Source: Leguminivora glycinivorella
Taxonomy: Eukaryota; Arthropoda; Insecta; Lepidoptera; Tortricidae
Assembly (NCBI RefSeq): GCF_023078275.1
Contig: NC_062988.1
Location: forward strand, 2,559,501 to 2,623,500
Length of the DNA stretch: 64,000 bases
Direction of reading: 5' to 3'
The notes beneath the pieces were generated by a model. That model was not told the DNA's origin and searched no databases. It saw only the letters and a list, made by a program, of their open reading frames with translations. Made by a program: the position numbers and the translations under genes. Numbering within the stretch: position 1 is the first letter of the stretch; every line of letters begins with the position of its first letter. Shown piece after piece: positions 52,741 to 64,000 of the stretch.

Positions 52741-53210
52741 TTTAAACCCTTATTGCAGTCATATAAATTGGACTTATTAACGTGTACATGGCCAAGTTAT
52801 AAGAGTAAATGTACTATAGGCCAAATCCTCTTATAATGAGCTACTATAAGAGTAAATATTTTTAAACCCTTATTGCAGTCATATAAATTGGACTTATTAA
52901 CGTGTACATGGCCAAGTTATAAGAGTAAATGTACTATTGGCCAAATCCTCTTATAATGAGCTACTATAAGAGTAAATATTTTTAAACCCTTATTGCAGTC
53001 ATATAAATTGGACTTATTAACGTGTACATGGCCAAGTTATAAGAGTAAATGTACTATTGGCCAAATCCTCTTATAATGAGCTACTATAAGACTAAATATT
53101 TTTAAACCCTTATTGCAGTCATATAAATTTGACTTATTAACGTGTACATGGCCAAATTATAAGAGTAAATGTACTATTAGGCCAAATTCTCTTATAATGA
53201 GCCGCTATAA
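52741..53210. repeat. 120-bp tandem array, four units
   Basis: TTTAAACCCTTATTGCAGTC starts at 52741, 52861, 52981 and 53101. Each unit includes GGCCAAGTTATAAGAGTAAA and CCTCTTATAATGAGC, so the CTTATAA motif is amplified within it. Very few differences between units. Confidence 0.92.
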
Positions 53211-53351
53211 GGAACTCTGGCATAATAAATGCTATTTTAAAACTACTATGAGTGTTTTGCCCTTATAGATTGATTTTATAAGGATATTTTGTTTGTTGGG
53301 TGGGCTTGATCGCTTTTTTTCTTTAGTGTATGGTTTTTATTTCAGTTTATA

Positions 53352-55842
53352 GGTTTGTTATACTTATTCGTAATTAGCTGTATGTTTTATGACAGCAATA
53401 ACATTACTCAGTAGCACTTTAATAAAATAAACAGTAAATCAATGAACCTTGCGTGCTGTACTCCGATGGCTTATCAGGTAAACATTCTTGTAACATTTGT
53501 AATTGTAATTAGTTTTGTCTGATAATGATTTAATACGGCGATTGAATGGTAATTCGGTTTGTCAGTAATTATTTTCTGAAGGTAATGAAAATCAATTGTA
53601 GGTATGAAGTGCCTTTAGTCAAACAAACCTTTTATGGTAGGAATCTATTGATTGGTTTCTGCATTTTTTTAATATGTATTTCATGTGTTTTTCGTATAGG
53701 TAAATTATGTAGTACCGAGAAAAAAAAACCCTAAAAATTCAACCATTAAGAAACAACAGAGTTGGACCAAACTAACTCAGCTTTTTTTCAATGGAAAAAT
53801 ATGGCAACGTAATCACTTCTGTCAATTTCTATAAAAATATAACAATTGCAATGACACTCTGTCATTTGTTCTGTTCAATTCCATGCAAAGTTAACTTAGC
53901 CGGACACTCACCCTCTCCCCTCACAACTAATCAACTCTTACGCATCACCTATCGTGCCAACAAACTATAATAACTGTAAACAATTAAAAAACCCGTTCGA
54001 CAAACTAATTTATGCAACAATACATCTTGTCACCGATCTCAACAGCCATCATTTCGCACGCAACTGTCCACCAATCAGACAGCAGCCGGCACCTCCTTAG
54101 ATTCTCTCGACCAATGGCCGCGCGTCATTTGAAAAACAATAGAACATAAAAAATAACGTCACGCTTGTCTGCGTGATTACAATTCGTGGCAGTGTTGAAA
54201 AGTATCATTAGGTATTACTATTGGTCGACGTAGTATAGTGTGATGGTAATTATAGTAAATTGATGCATTGTTAGGTTGGGTGATGTCATCTTTTATGGGG
54301 CTATTAGATAAATTGTTGTGTCAATGTCAAAACAAATGCAGTGCCCATTTAAGGACTGTGAATACATTTTATTAGAATATAAAAAAATAACGTCAATAAG
54401 GTTTTTTTTACATTACATCGACGTACTGTCAACTAATTTGAATACTAGGCCACTGTAGAACCTTTTCACAGTCAACGTCAAAAGTGATTTCTGTGGCCAA
54501 TAATGCACAGTATCAATAAGACAGGGTTCTAGATTGGTCTGGGATTTAAATTGGTTGACTATACCGCCAAAAATATTTATATAACGACGAAGACCTCGGT
54601 TATAGCGACTAGGTAGGTACAGGTTATAACAGCCTTAACTTTTTGACAGTTCAATGGGTTTCACCACAGTGAGGAAAATAAGCTTTCAAAATTACCCCAA
54701 CCCTACATAAATTCCGATAAACTGACCGACTTTTCTTTTTCAACCTTAGTGCGACCAAAGATTTCACTTATGAGGACAAAACAACAGAAGTTCACTCATA
54801 GGCATAGTTGTAATTCTTAGGTATTTAAGTTTCAAATCTTAATTAAAAACTGTTATGTAACCATGTTCTTCCAAAATTAGCTTTCGATACCCTAACGGCG
54901 TAAACTTTGCAATATTCATAGTACTCACCACAGGAAAGACGCAAATAGATTTAGAACACCTAGGTATCTACTGTATACCTGTGTTATGTAAGTATCGGAT
55001 TGCAACTAAGTAGTGAACAGATTTTAAGGTCAAAGTTATCTAAAACAAGCTTACAGTCGCAACCAAATGTTTTGTAAACTAGAAACTAAGCAAAATATAC
55101 CACCTTTCTACCCCCATCTTTACTTGAAAATTCATCTTAATTCCTACAGTGTTAAGGATATATTTTGAACTTTGGTAAGGACACAACAGAATCGTGAGTC
55201 TATTCTTTTAACAAATTAGAGGGGGTTTTAATTGAACAAAAGGTTCAGTTCTAGAATAGAACGAACAAGGATTCCAACACCTCGGATCCCTAATTAGGAA
55301 GGGAAACACCTACGGAACCCGCTCCTAACGGCTGGGGGTTAGGGATGCCAAACAAATTGACGTACAAACTGAAAATAATTCATTTTTCATTCGGTATAAA
55401 TCGGTGTTGTCAAAACAGGGTATGTAACATTAATTTTGAATGAGAGTAATCTAATCATAACGTAAGTTGAGGCACTCTGTTCGGTCCTTGTTTGTTTATT
55501 TTTCTTTCTGACTCTTGGAGACCATATATATCTCCAAGGAAAAAAGTAGATTAAGTATATATATATATATTTTTTCCTTTGCTTAAGACAACAAGAGTCT
55601 TTTACAACTCTAAAGTTATTTTAGTTATTCGTTTTTTTTTTCTTTATGTATAATTTTTTTAGATGTACTTTGACACTTAGAGACTCTATACATCTCTAAC
55701 ATCTCTTATTAATAATCATAATAGCTTTGTACTTTGTATAATTTCTTGTGTTAATATTTTTTTTTTATGAATACTTTTGCTTATTAAATTGTATCTTGTT
55801 TTTTTTTAATGCATGTTAATTATAAAATGTAATGGTTTGAAA
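53352..55842. other. Low-repeat stretch
   Basis: No gene recognised. 54060-54130 has two CCAAT words (CCACCAATCAGACAGC, GACCAATGGCCGCGCG) in a GC-richer patch, which could be promoter-like but there is no ORF or exon to support it. 55540-55790 is T-rich. Confidence 0.35.
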
Positions 55843-56036
55843 AGAAGTGGCCCGCCGAGTTTCTTGCCGGTCCCATAGTGGATACCCTCCTCCAACTGAG
55901 GGGGGACTGAAATCTTCTCGAGGCTGAGGCGTAGGGTTAGAGCCGGCGTAGTTTTATTTGACGTTCATAAGCGCATTGTAATATGCCTACTTGGAAAATA
56001 AATATTTCATTTCATATTTCATTTCATTTCATTTCA
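55843..56036 (+). mobile_element. Retroelement 3' end with (ATTTC)n tail
   Basis: GTGGCCCGCCGAGTTTCTTG, CCTCCAACTGAGGGGGGACT, GAGGCTGAGGCGTAGGGTTA, AATAAATATTTCATTTCA then ATTTC repeats. Best tail of the family also seen at 9226 and 30538. Confidence 0.65.
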
Positions 56037-56409
56037 GGGGAAACTTTTAGATAAGCTATAGGTACTGAATTGAACTTTTTTAATAATATGGCATCTGAAC
56101 TATTGTGAATGTTGCCATATAAAATTCACTGCCACTACGGTATTCGACAAAATCTCATATACAGAATTGTACCTACGCAAAACAAAAACGGTGTGAACCT
56201 AACCATACTTTCAGGTCTTGTATTTTTTCATAAAGTGACCATGCAATTTTGTATCTGGGCATACAATTATTTAACAATCTTCATTCAAAACCATCTAATG
56301 AATACTGACACCCTTACTGACTAAGAACCAACAACATAAATATTCTGCCAATCGACAACCCTAACTATCGTTGGAGGCGTTGCGTGTAATTAGAGATTGT
56401 ATACATTAG

Positions 56410-56660
56410 CGAATACAAATAAAGCACAATGCGAGCGACGCCGGGCGAGACGCTAGTCTCGGGGTCGCGGTACCCTGACCAGGGCCGGTGGTACTCAGTT
56501 AACTGACGGTTAACCTAAAAAATAGTACAAATAAAACAAATTTCAAGCAACGGCGGGCGAGACGCTAGTCTTGAGGTCGCGTTCTAACCAAGGCCTGTTC
56601 TGTATTGGTATAACTGATAGTTAACGTAAAAATAACTATAAATAAAGCACAATGCAATCG
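56410..56660. repeat. Minisatellite, two and a half units of about 112 bp
   Basis: GGGCGAGACGCTAGTCT at 56443 and 56555; AATAAAGCACAATGC at 56418 and 56641. Units diverged by roughly a fifth. Confidence 0.7.
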
Positions 56661-57680
56661 AGAGCCTGATTAAAAGTGATAACAACGACACATTGCGCCA
56701 CCAAGATTATAGGGCTTTAAGCAGGCTAAACAAATCCATCCGAAAATCTATAGGATTTGCTTCATTGTAATGTATTGTTTTTTAGCTTTAAGTGAAAATG
56801 GTATAACTACATGAATTGGGTCACGGTTGTAGCTTACTCATGTAATTAAAACACCTTTGTAACACGGTTGAATAATAAAGATCTATATATTGTAATATAT
56901 CTATCATCAAAGTCTAATCATTGAGCAGTGAATCCGTTTGTCTTAAGATGGTTTGCTTAGTCAAAGTAACAAACTTCTGTGTTAGTATTTTGTAACATAG
57001 ATACTTAATTACTGCAGTTTTCTTTATTCACTACCGAAATAATAAATACCGAAAAAATAAATAATTTCTATTATCCACACAAAAAACAATAACAATAGAA
57101 CTAACCGCCGTTTAACCAGCCCAGTGCCACCGGCCCCACTCCCGCGCAGCCAGTGGCATGAACCACTCTAATTAACATAAACACCTCTCCACTTGCATAT
57201 ATTCGTATATATCCGTATTATATCCATATATTTTCAGCGTGAGAGTAATTATTCATGGTAAGAGATTGTCCTCGAATTGATAGCGATTTTATCGATGGAG
57301 ATATTTAATGGTGTATCGCGGTAGTTAGGGATGGGGCGTCTATTCGTTTGGAATGTCTGTTACCTATGAGTTAAAGTATCTTAACTAGATCAGGCAACAT
57401 AATAGGTACCTACATATTTAGGAATGATGATTAGCGAAAAAAATAACTAACAGATTTTTAAATCATAATAATACAACTCCGATATGCATTTACACATCTA
57501 AAAATATTATGATTATTATACGTACCTACCTATAATTTAAAATTGTCTTATTTAAGATACGTTTTTTTTTTCAAAGTACGTACAAATAGTAGTACAAAGT
57601 ACGTAATAAAGTAGTAGTCATTAAAATTAAGATTATGATAATGATTTCATGTTTTGTGTTTTCATTGTCATAACATAATC
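56661..57680. other. Unassigned stretch
   Basis: AT-rich, no gene recognised. Confidence 0.35.
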
Positions 57681-57822
57681 ATCTACTTTTATCAATTTTA
57701 AAGCAGTTAATTTGACTTTTTTCAAGGTCAAATTACTTTACCCACTAGTAGATAAAATGCGTTTTTACTCGCTGGTATTAAAGGACAAAACACGTGTTTC
57801 AGAGCTAGTGAGGGGAAAAAAA
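57681..57822 (+). repeat. Second copy of the 1828-1976 repeat
   Basis: CTTTTATCAATTTTAAAGCA through GAGCTAGTGAGGGGAAAAA, nearly identical to copy 1. A 74-codon open frame starting at 57712 lies mostly in this repeat. Confidence 0.75.
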
Positions 57823-57857
57823 ATAAATGTGATGATATCGCGAACGAGTTATAATTT

Positions 57858-58069
57858 GATTGATGAACTAAAGTCCCGAGTGATGAACTATAACCCCCTT
57901 ATTCATAAACGTACTCTAAAGTTATCAAGCCGATAAAGTTCGTTTGTCCCTTTCCGACGTATTGGTGTGATAGAAAAGGACAAACGAACTTTATCGGCTT
58001 GATAACTTTAGAGTACGTTTATGAATAAGGGGGTTATAGTTCATCACTCGGGACTTTAGTTCATCAATC
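57858..58069. mobile_element. Fold-back element, perfect 92-bp arms
   Basis: 57858-57949 and 57978-58069 appear exact inverted complements around a 28-bp loop. Arms include GATAAAGTTCGTTTGTCC. Non-coding MITE type. Confidence 0.85.
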
Positions 58070-58334
58070 TACATCTGTCTACAATGTGTGTAATAGTTCT
58101 ACGTACAATGTGGCAACAATGTAAGGCTGTATTCAAGTGTCATACTTTGAGCATGTTACTGTCACTTCAAGAATCATCAGGTAAATATAGAACATTGAGG
58201 TCTTCTGAATTTGCTGGCCTTAATAATAGTAGTAGCTATAAATACGCTTAATCTTATGGAAATACTGACAACCCTACTTACAACCCTAACTTGAATTTGT
58301 AAGAAAGGTCATTTGTTGCAAACGCGTCACAAAT

Positions 58335-58412
58335 ATCTTTCGTCCTCCTACCCTTATCCCACTTTATGTGGGGTCGTTACAACACGTCTTCCTCTTCCAT
58401 TCTCCTCTTTCG
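58335..58412 (-). repeat. Antisense repeat J
   Basis: CCCTTATCCCACTTTATGTG with GGGTCGTTACAACACGTCTT matches the layout at 36893-36930. The T/C-rich continuation explains three overlapping open frames near 58313-58691. Confidence 0.5.
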
Positions 58413-58790
58413 TCATCTCAACACTCACATCTTTCTTCCTCATATCCTCTTTCACACAATCCATCCATCGTTATTTGGGTTTACCCCTCCCTCTCCATAT
58501 ATCCATCAACCTTCATCTATTCTCCAACATTCTTTTGCATATGTAACATTCATCCCTTCTCATTACAACATTACCGTACCACGCCAACCTGCCAACATCG
58601 CGTCACACATATATGTACCTTTAATAAATGTTTATTTTTTATTACGTATAATTTCAATAATTACGTAGGTAGGTACGTAAAGTCTGAATAGAAACATACA
58701 TGCCTATTGTGAAGAGGGCATTGTTATACTCATGTATGCGGTGACAGCTCAGTTTAGTATAAAGAAAATAGTTCTATTGATTTTCCACAA

Positions 58791-59007
58791 TATCCCATAA
58801 AGGGGTAGGCAGAGCACATGAACTTCTCAAGTTAGTTTCAGTGCCATTCTTGGTAAAAAGGGGATGAAATAAAACGAAATTGTGACATTGCAGTGACAGG
58901 TTGCCAGCCTCTCTCCTACGCCACAATTTAACCCATATCCCACAGTCGACTTCTAAGACACCCACGGGAAGAGAGGGGGTGGTGAAATTCTTAACCCGTC
59001 ACTACAC
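58791..59007 (-). mobile_element. CCCCTTATTTGCCAAGAGTG family, antisense copy
   Basis: ATCCCATAAAGGGGTAGGCA, TTGCCAGCCTCTCTCCTACG, CCCATATCCCACAGTCGACT and CTTAACCCGTCACTACACGG. Confidence 0.65.
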
Positions 59008-59203
59008 GGGCAACACACACAATATGGTACAATATGGTACGTAGTCATATATTTCTGGCCAGGCTTTACATACGTAGTAAGGCTAACAAGAGAGTACTTA
59101 CGCAAATATTTTACATGATAAATTTGGGATGTAATCCATCCGTATCGTCCTTAAGAACCTGGAACACGAAATAACCGTGAGAAAATCTATGCGTAAAAAT
59201 ATC

Positions 59204-60186
59204 CCTCCCGGACCACCAGGTTGAATTCCTAAAATGTTGAAATCCCGAAACGTTGACTTTCCCAGAATGTTGATTTTTTTCAGTTTCGCAAAATGTTGAA
59301 TTCTCATAACGTTGAAATATCAAAAAGTTGAATTCTCAAAATGTATACTTTCAACATTTTGGGATTTCAACATTTTAGGAACTCAAGTTTATATTCCTGG
59401 AATCTTTTTTTAACATGGGTATTTTTTAATATGATTTCTACTCAGAATCGCGAGCTTTTTGGTCCTAATAGGAGAAAAAAATGTACCTTTGATGGTCATG
59501 AATTTCAGTCTTCAGACTGTATTTAACCCATTGCTGTAACGGGGAACAAAATTTTAAGGCATTATGCTTCGAAAAGGCTCATCAGTGGAGTCTTGGAACT
59601 TAAATTGCCCTGAAACTATATAGCATGTAACAAAAGTCAATAGGGTGCTTTGAGATAATTTCGACATACAGAAATGCTCGGGTAATTTCGAAAGGGGAAT
59701 CTTGATATGATGGAAATAATGGTGATTTTTATGTGACTTTCAAAATTAGACGACGTTCGAAATTACCCCAATGCACCTTACTTCAACAGCTGACAAGACC
59801 AATACCCTGATTGCTATTTAAGCGGAAAAAATCGAAACTCATTTTTTTCGAACTACGAAATTTTTTCACTTGTATCACACTTAGGGTCATTAGTAACCCT
59901 ATCAACTGTTAAAGTATCACTCGGGACCTTTGCTACACCCTGTAGGTACCTACTGCAAATTTAATCTTATGGAAATTCAACATTTTAGGGTTCACCATAC
60001 CGCAAAGTCAACTTTCTGCAAATTCAACATTTTAGGATTCAACAAGCTGCAAATTCAACTTTATGCAATTTGGACATAAAAAGAACTCAACATAATGCAA
60101 ATTCAACATTTTAACATTCAACATCCTGCAAATTCAACTTTTTGCAAATCCAACATTTTAGGAATTCAACTTGGTGGTCCTGGAGG
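59204..60186. mobile_element. Non-autonomous element with 8-bp TSD and TTCAACATTTT motif arrays (983 bp)
   Basis: CCTCCCGGACCACCAGGTTG (59204) and its partner reading CAACTTGGTGGTCCTGGAGG (ending 60186) are inverted with two mismatches, and the match runs on through GAATTCCTAAAATGTTG (about 37 bp). AAAATATC lies immediately outside both ends (59196-59203, 60187-60194), an 8-bp target duplication. Left 180 bp and right 220 bp are packed with AATGTTGA / TTCAACATTTT words. No transposase. An 8-bp duplication fits hAT, P or Merlin; the CCTCC end does not settle which. Confidence 0.85.
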
Positions 60187-60484
60187 AAAATATCAAGGAC
60201 CAGTATAAAATGGCGTAACATAACACTAACACTATGTTTATGTATCCGGAATAACTACTTAACCGAGATACGCGATTAAAGAAATAAAACAATGATGGAA
60301 TAGAACCTGTTATTAAACGATCTTAAATACAGGATACAATAAATTTCAATCTAGCGTACATCACTTTATTCACGGTACGGAGATAGCAGACTCTTTACTT
60401 TATTGGTAAAAGAGATAGTAGGATTAATACTTATTGTAACTTATTTAGAGAAATATATACGCCACGCAACGGAGCCACGCTTGT

Positions 60485-60652
60485 TTGTGTCGTCGCCAAC
60501 AAATCTAATGTTTAATTTGTTTATTTTTTGTATGTCTTTTGTATTATTTTTTTTTGTAAGTCTTGTTTTGTATTTTGTAGTTTCACAGTGCCTTGGTGTA
60601 AACTGTAATGCTGTATTACTTTTTGATTAAATAAATAAATAAATAAATATAT
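60485..60652 (+). mobile_element. LINE 3' end with (AATA)n tail
   Basis: CCTTGGTGTAAACTGTAATG then TTAAATAAATAAATAAATAA. Same 3' terminus as 459-525. Confidence 0.65.
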
Positions 60653-60738
60653 GTTTGAAAGTTTATATTTCTTTTGTCACCTTTTATACCTACTTATCCT
60701 CGTATTTTTAGTCATACTTAAATTTGATACTACTGTCT

Positions 60739-60953
60739 CCGTCAATAGAATTTGTGAACAATGTAAACAAACCTTGTAGTCAAAATGTCTTTAATTTCCA
60801 TTCTAACTCATCAGATACTGACTAAATCCATGTGTTATTTAATCAATTCATGTCAACATTATAATCCTCAACCTTTAAAATAATAAAATTGTGCTAGAAT
60901 ATTGATATTTTATAGAATGGTTTGTTTACATTGTTGACAATTTCTATTGACGG
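60739..60953. mobile_element. MITE, 35-bp TIRs
   Basis: CCGTCAATAGAATTTGTGAA with CAATGTAAACAAACC (60739-60773) mirrored at 60919-60953, two or three mismatches. 215 bp. Confidence 0.75.
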
Positions 60954-62034
60954 CGATTTTATGATCATCTATCAAAAACAATGTTTCGGTTTGAAAGTGA
61001 CAGAACTGTCATTGAACTTTTAAAGCCTACAATCAGGCATCAATAAACCTGACAAATTACTCAGACTCAGTCTCGGACATTAATTGGTAAAAGTAATACA
61101 GTTTTACAAGTCAAATAGTTATAAATATACATCTATTTACATATTTAATATGTTATTATTATAAAACATACTTAATTAATATTTCGTAATTCCTAAAGTT
61201 TTGTAATTTTTTTTAATTTTTTTTTTTAAAACATGATTACGTCTCAACTTTTGGGAAAGGTTAATGGCGTACATTAATAATATTTCATTTTTAATAATAT
61301 TTCTCCAAGCAAGTCTATTTTCTGTTTTCCTCCCCCAACTTGGTAGCAAGTTTGTGATCTTTTTTAGAGCTTCTGCTTCTAGAAGGGCTCTTTTGTTGGG
61401 CACTCAGTAAAATATTATTTGAATGAAGATTCTTGTTTTATCACCTTTTAATATTTCTCATATCACGGTGGCGGCCTATCCGAATGACAATCGTTGACGA
61501 CATACGCTGAAACGCAATCGAGCTCTCTCGCTCCAATACGGAAGAGCGATGGAGATAGCTAGCTACGATATCGATATTATCGTGAGCGTTTGTGTCCTCT
61601 GTATTCTTGCGGACGTCCGTCGTAAATCGACCGCGGACGGGAATCTGGACAATGTACCAGTGCAAACTCGGTCGAATCCTTGAAACGTCCGATCGAAATC
61701 TTCGTGGATGTTTTGTTCCGTGCAAATCGAACTGCGTCCGCGTAGTGTGATCCTAGCTTTAAACGCAGCGTTTCAGATGAACTCCTCCCTGGCAGCCACA
61801 TTTAAATAGGTTCGCGTGATGTGAAACTGCTACCGAAGAGCCCGCGGCCGTTTTTGATTGTATATGTCTTAGTGCACTATCTGTTTCTATTAGAACCAGT
61901 AAACTTGTTTACTGTGAATATCTTAGATGGGAGAAAATTGGAATTTTAATCTCAAGCCTGTCGCGTAGGCGAGTGATTCTTGGTTTAATTTAAACTCTTT
62001 TCTTTGTCGATAGAATACTATATATTATAGGAAG
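60954..62034. other. Mostly unassigned; worn MITE copy at 61470-61605
   Basis: 61470-61605 shows GGCCTATCCGAATGACAATC and ATTATCGTGAGCGTTTGTGT of the CCGAATGGCA family. A 75-codon minus-strand frame (61176-61403) has a basic, helical look but no family I recognise. Confidence 0.4.
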
Positions 62035-62438
62035 GGCATAGCGAATGATATTCCGCTTTGTGTGGTAGGGCACAGCACAACGGATATCATCTCGCTCGAA
62101 TCTAGAGCAGAGCCCAACTGGGGAAGTGCCTCCGCCTTACAGAAGACCGCAGCCAATTAGCACTAGACACTATTCATATTGTTGTGTTCCTGCCGGTGAG
62201 TAAGGCTGCCAGAGCTCAACGAGGGGTTGTCCTTTGAGTCGTTGGAACCTGAACCCTCCTTGAAACTTTTACACTCCTTTTTGCTGTGTACCTACTTAAC
62301 ACAGCAAAAAGGAGTGTACAAGTTTCTAATGGATTGGTAACGCGCTTGTGACTTTGAGTTGCAGGCGTCCATAGGTTACAGTGACCGCTTTCCATCAGGT
62401 GGACCGTATGCTTGTTTGCCACCAACGTAGTATAAAAA
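62035..62438 (+). mobile_element. CGCGCATGTGAC family, long copy with internal deletion
   Basis: AAGGGCATAGCGAATGATAT, GAGCAGAGCCCAACTGGGGA, GCCGGTGAGTAAGGCTGCCA, a hairpin (TTACACTCCTTTTTGCTGTG / CACAGCAAAAAGGAGTGTA) and CACCAACGTAGTATAAAAAA. Lacks about 35 bp after AACGAGG present at 10730 and 51980. Confidence 0.75.
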
Positions 62439-62792
62439 AATTATGACGCAATCTGAATCCTCTTGCAATTTTTTCTCTAAAACGTCTGACCCGGATTTAC
62501 ACCTGCACTAGCACAGTATGGTTTCCATTCCAGAAAAAAACTATTGATAAAGTATAAAATTGAAAATAACCAACGGGTGTAGCACACTAGTTATCTTATC
62601 ACATCAATGCCTCCCTATCGCACTTACAGATAGTGCGAAAAGGACTGCCTGACGTTGTATGTCGTTTATCACGCGATCAAGCTTGCCAGCCAAGTTGTGG
62701 CATTCCCACGTAGGTTATTTAAAGAAATAGCTATATTCGATCATTAGTCAAAGAATAATAGTACTTACAAGAAGTTCAACATAAAGTATATC

Positions 62793-62927
62793 CTCAGTCA
62801 CGCGCATAAATAAGTGATGATTTCTGTACCTTATTGTCACATTAACATCTTGTTTGAAATGTCATAAATGAAGTGATTAAAAGCAACAAGGCACAGAAAT
62901 CATCACTTATTTTTGCCGGTGACTGTA
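62793..62927. mobile_element. MITE with AATAAGTGATGATTTCTG ends
   Basis: AATAAGTGATGATTTCTGTA (62809) against GCACAGAAATCATCACTTATT (62891-62911), extended by CAGTCAC/GTGACTG. About 135 bp. Confidence 0.7.
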
Positions 62928-64000
62928 CCTATTTTATACTAATAGTAGTTTTTTCATAAAATTTTAAGTATATCTTGAGTTTTTTCTCACTTGTCTCTGC
63001 ATTTGCTCTGCTGCTCACTTGTATTTTGTTTCAGTTTGAAGTATGTTGGCCCTTGAACCTCAGTCAATACAGCTTGCAAATTCTAATAATGTATGCAGCT
63101 CATATATTTTAAGCGTTTTCTTGTAGCTAAGCTAACTCGACACGCTATAAAACTGAACAGCTTGACATCACGCTAGCTGTTTGTTATGTCCATATTGGCT
63201 GGGAATCGAACCCCAGGGGGGCTAGCCAAGGTGACAATCGTAGCTGGAAACTGCCAAAAGATATTTAAATATTCATTATATATTATATTTATTTACTTAC
63301 TTAAGTATATATTTTTATATGTATACTTACTAATATAGGCATAGAAATAAATATCGGTCTAGAAATAAAACTACCTAAACCATTAACATGAATGAAATAA
63401 CGCAAATTATTCAGTTGCCCTACTATCACGCATACGATTATCAATTTTTAAAAAGACATTACGACCGGCTACATTGCTGTAGAAAATAATAAAATCAACA
63501 TTGGTTTTGACATAACCTACCGTTATTTGGTTATAAAAAAATGCTTCTAAGATTGTCTGTCTCTAGGTGAAACCTACAAAAAAACATCGATGTTGAATTT
63601 TATCAACTTCGTTACCCAGTTTTGTTACAAAATCCAAAAGGTACAAATTTTCTGAAATTGACCCATAAGCGTTTTTCACTTGTGCAACATTATCGCTTTA
63701 GTCCAACCATAATATTATGCATCAACCATTCGCGTATGCAAACAAACATCCAATAGAACTAAAATCAATCATTCATCACGCGATCCGATTTTTCATAATA
63801 TTTAAATGGCGGGGCCATTATAAATCTTCGGGACACGGTAGCGCGGGCGCACGCAACCTAATTAATATGGAGTACTGGGGGATTTATAGGCGCATGGTCG
63901 AGTTACTTGTTGGGAGAGGAAAGACACACTGCCGTAAAGAAAATTAGCCGATCATCTGACAAAAATATGCAGACATTATTCGAGTCGTCTTATTATCAAA
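62928..64000. other. Unassigned end of window
   Basis: TGGGAATCGAACCCCAGGGG at 63201 is a reversed B-box-like word, probably a SINE scrap. A 76-codon frame at 63717-63947 has no recognised domain. Confidence 0.35.

Larger units (their letters stand above)
48751..53351. mobile_element. 4.6-kb TIR element with CTTATAA motifs and a 120-bp array
   Basis: Left terminal repeat TATAAACTGAAATA, ACCATACACTAAAG, GCGATCAAGC (48751-48796), then, after a SINE insertion, CCCAACTAACAAAA (48908-48921), is mirrored at 53287-53351. Total about 65 bp with few mismatches. Inside both ends, CTTATAA/TTATAAG words are frequent for several hundred bp. It contains a nested MITE (49759-50258), candidate exons near 50594-51072, a CGCGCATGTGAC retroelement (51697-52249) and a 120-bp tandem array (52741-53210). 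No target duplication found, so no superfamily is assigned. Confidence 0.7.

Noticed and set aside
48771..53330. CACTA (En/Spm) superfamily, because of CACTA...TAGTG
   Set aside because: The inverted match extends about 20 bp outside CACTA, so CACTA is not the terminus; no 3-bp duplication is visible.
54030..54140. Promoter with CCAAT boxes
   Set aside because: Two CCAAT words in a GC-richer patch are not enough without a TATA/Inr or downstream exon.
58313..58691. Three overlapping ORFs of 77-107 codons
   Set aside because: All arise from a T/C-rich antisense repeat; three frames of one low-complexity stretch are shadows.
61176..61403. 75-codon minus-strand ORF as a gene
   Set aside because: Composition is plausible but there is no recognised domain, no neighbouring exon and a low-complexity end.

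Overview
The window looks like repeat-rich, AT-rich nuclear DNA from a moth or butterfly. Evidence for Lepidoptera is the dense set of short dispersed families I recognise from that order: a tRNA-derived SINE with a GATGATG-type tail, the family carrying a CGCGCATGTGAC core, fold-back MITEs, Helitron-like units and a Mag-type LTR element. I found no intact host protein gene, no functional tRNA or rRNA gene and no CRISPR. The window is best read as intergenic or intronic DNA built from layers of transposons.

Layout. 1-525: 3' end of a non-LTR retrotransposon, whose tail family recurs at 60485-60652. 639-2870: MITEs and short repeats. 3072-7599: complete Ty3/gypsy (Mag-type) retrotransposon with 134-bp LTRs, tRNA-Ser primer site, gag-protease frame and RT-RNase H-integrase frame. 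7600-19000: mixed SINE, MITE and Helitron-like fragments. 19040-20330: 5'-truncated R2-like (endonuclease-type) non-LTR element. 20575-36100: more repeats, including a 128-bp perfect inverted repeat at 21923-22283. 36793-37446: small hAT element with an 8-bp target duplication. 39313-45183: 5.9-kb hAT-like non-autonomous element holding two divergent 120-bp satellite arrays. 45690-46506: about 220-bp tandem repeat. 48751-53351: 4.6-kb inverted-repeat element with dispersed CTTATAA motifs, another 120-bp tandem array and nested insertions. 59204-60186: about 1-kb element with an 8-bp target duplication and clustered TTCAACATTTT motifs.

The only long credible coding sequences belong to transposons. 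The Mag element keeps its integrase (D,D35E) and RNase H residues, but the second aspartate of the RT catalytic box is asparagine and the gag/pol frames are offset twice. The strongest candidates for undescribed biology are the 39313-45183 element (transposon ends, a 10-bp TIR and an 8-bp TSD enclosing head-to-head satellite arrays whose 40-codon unit stays open), the comparable 48751-53351 element, and the motif-array element at 59204-60186.
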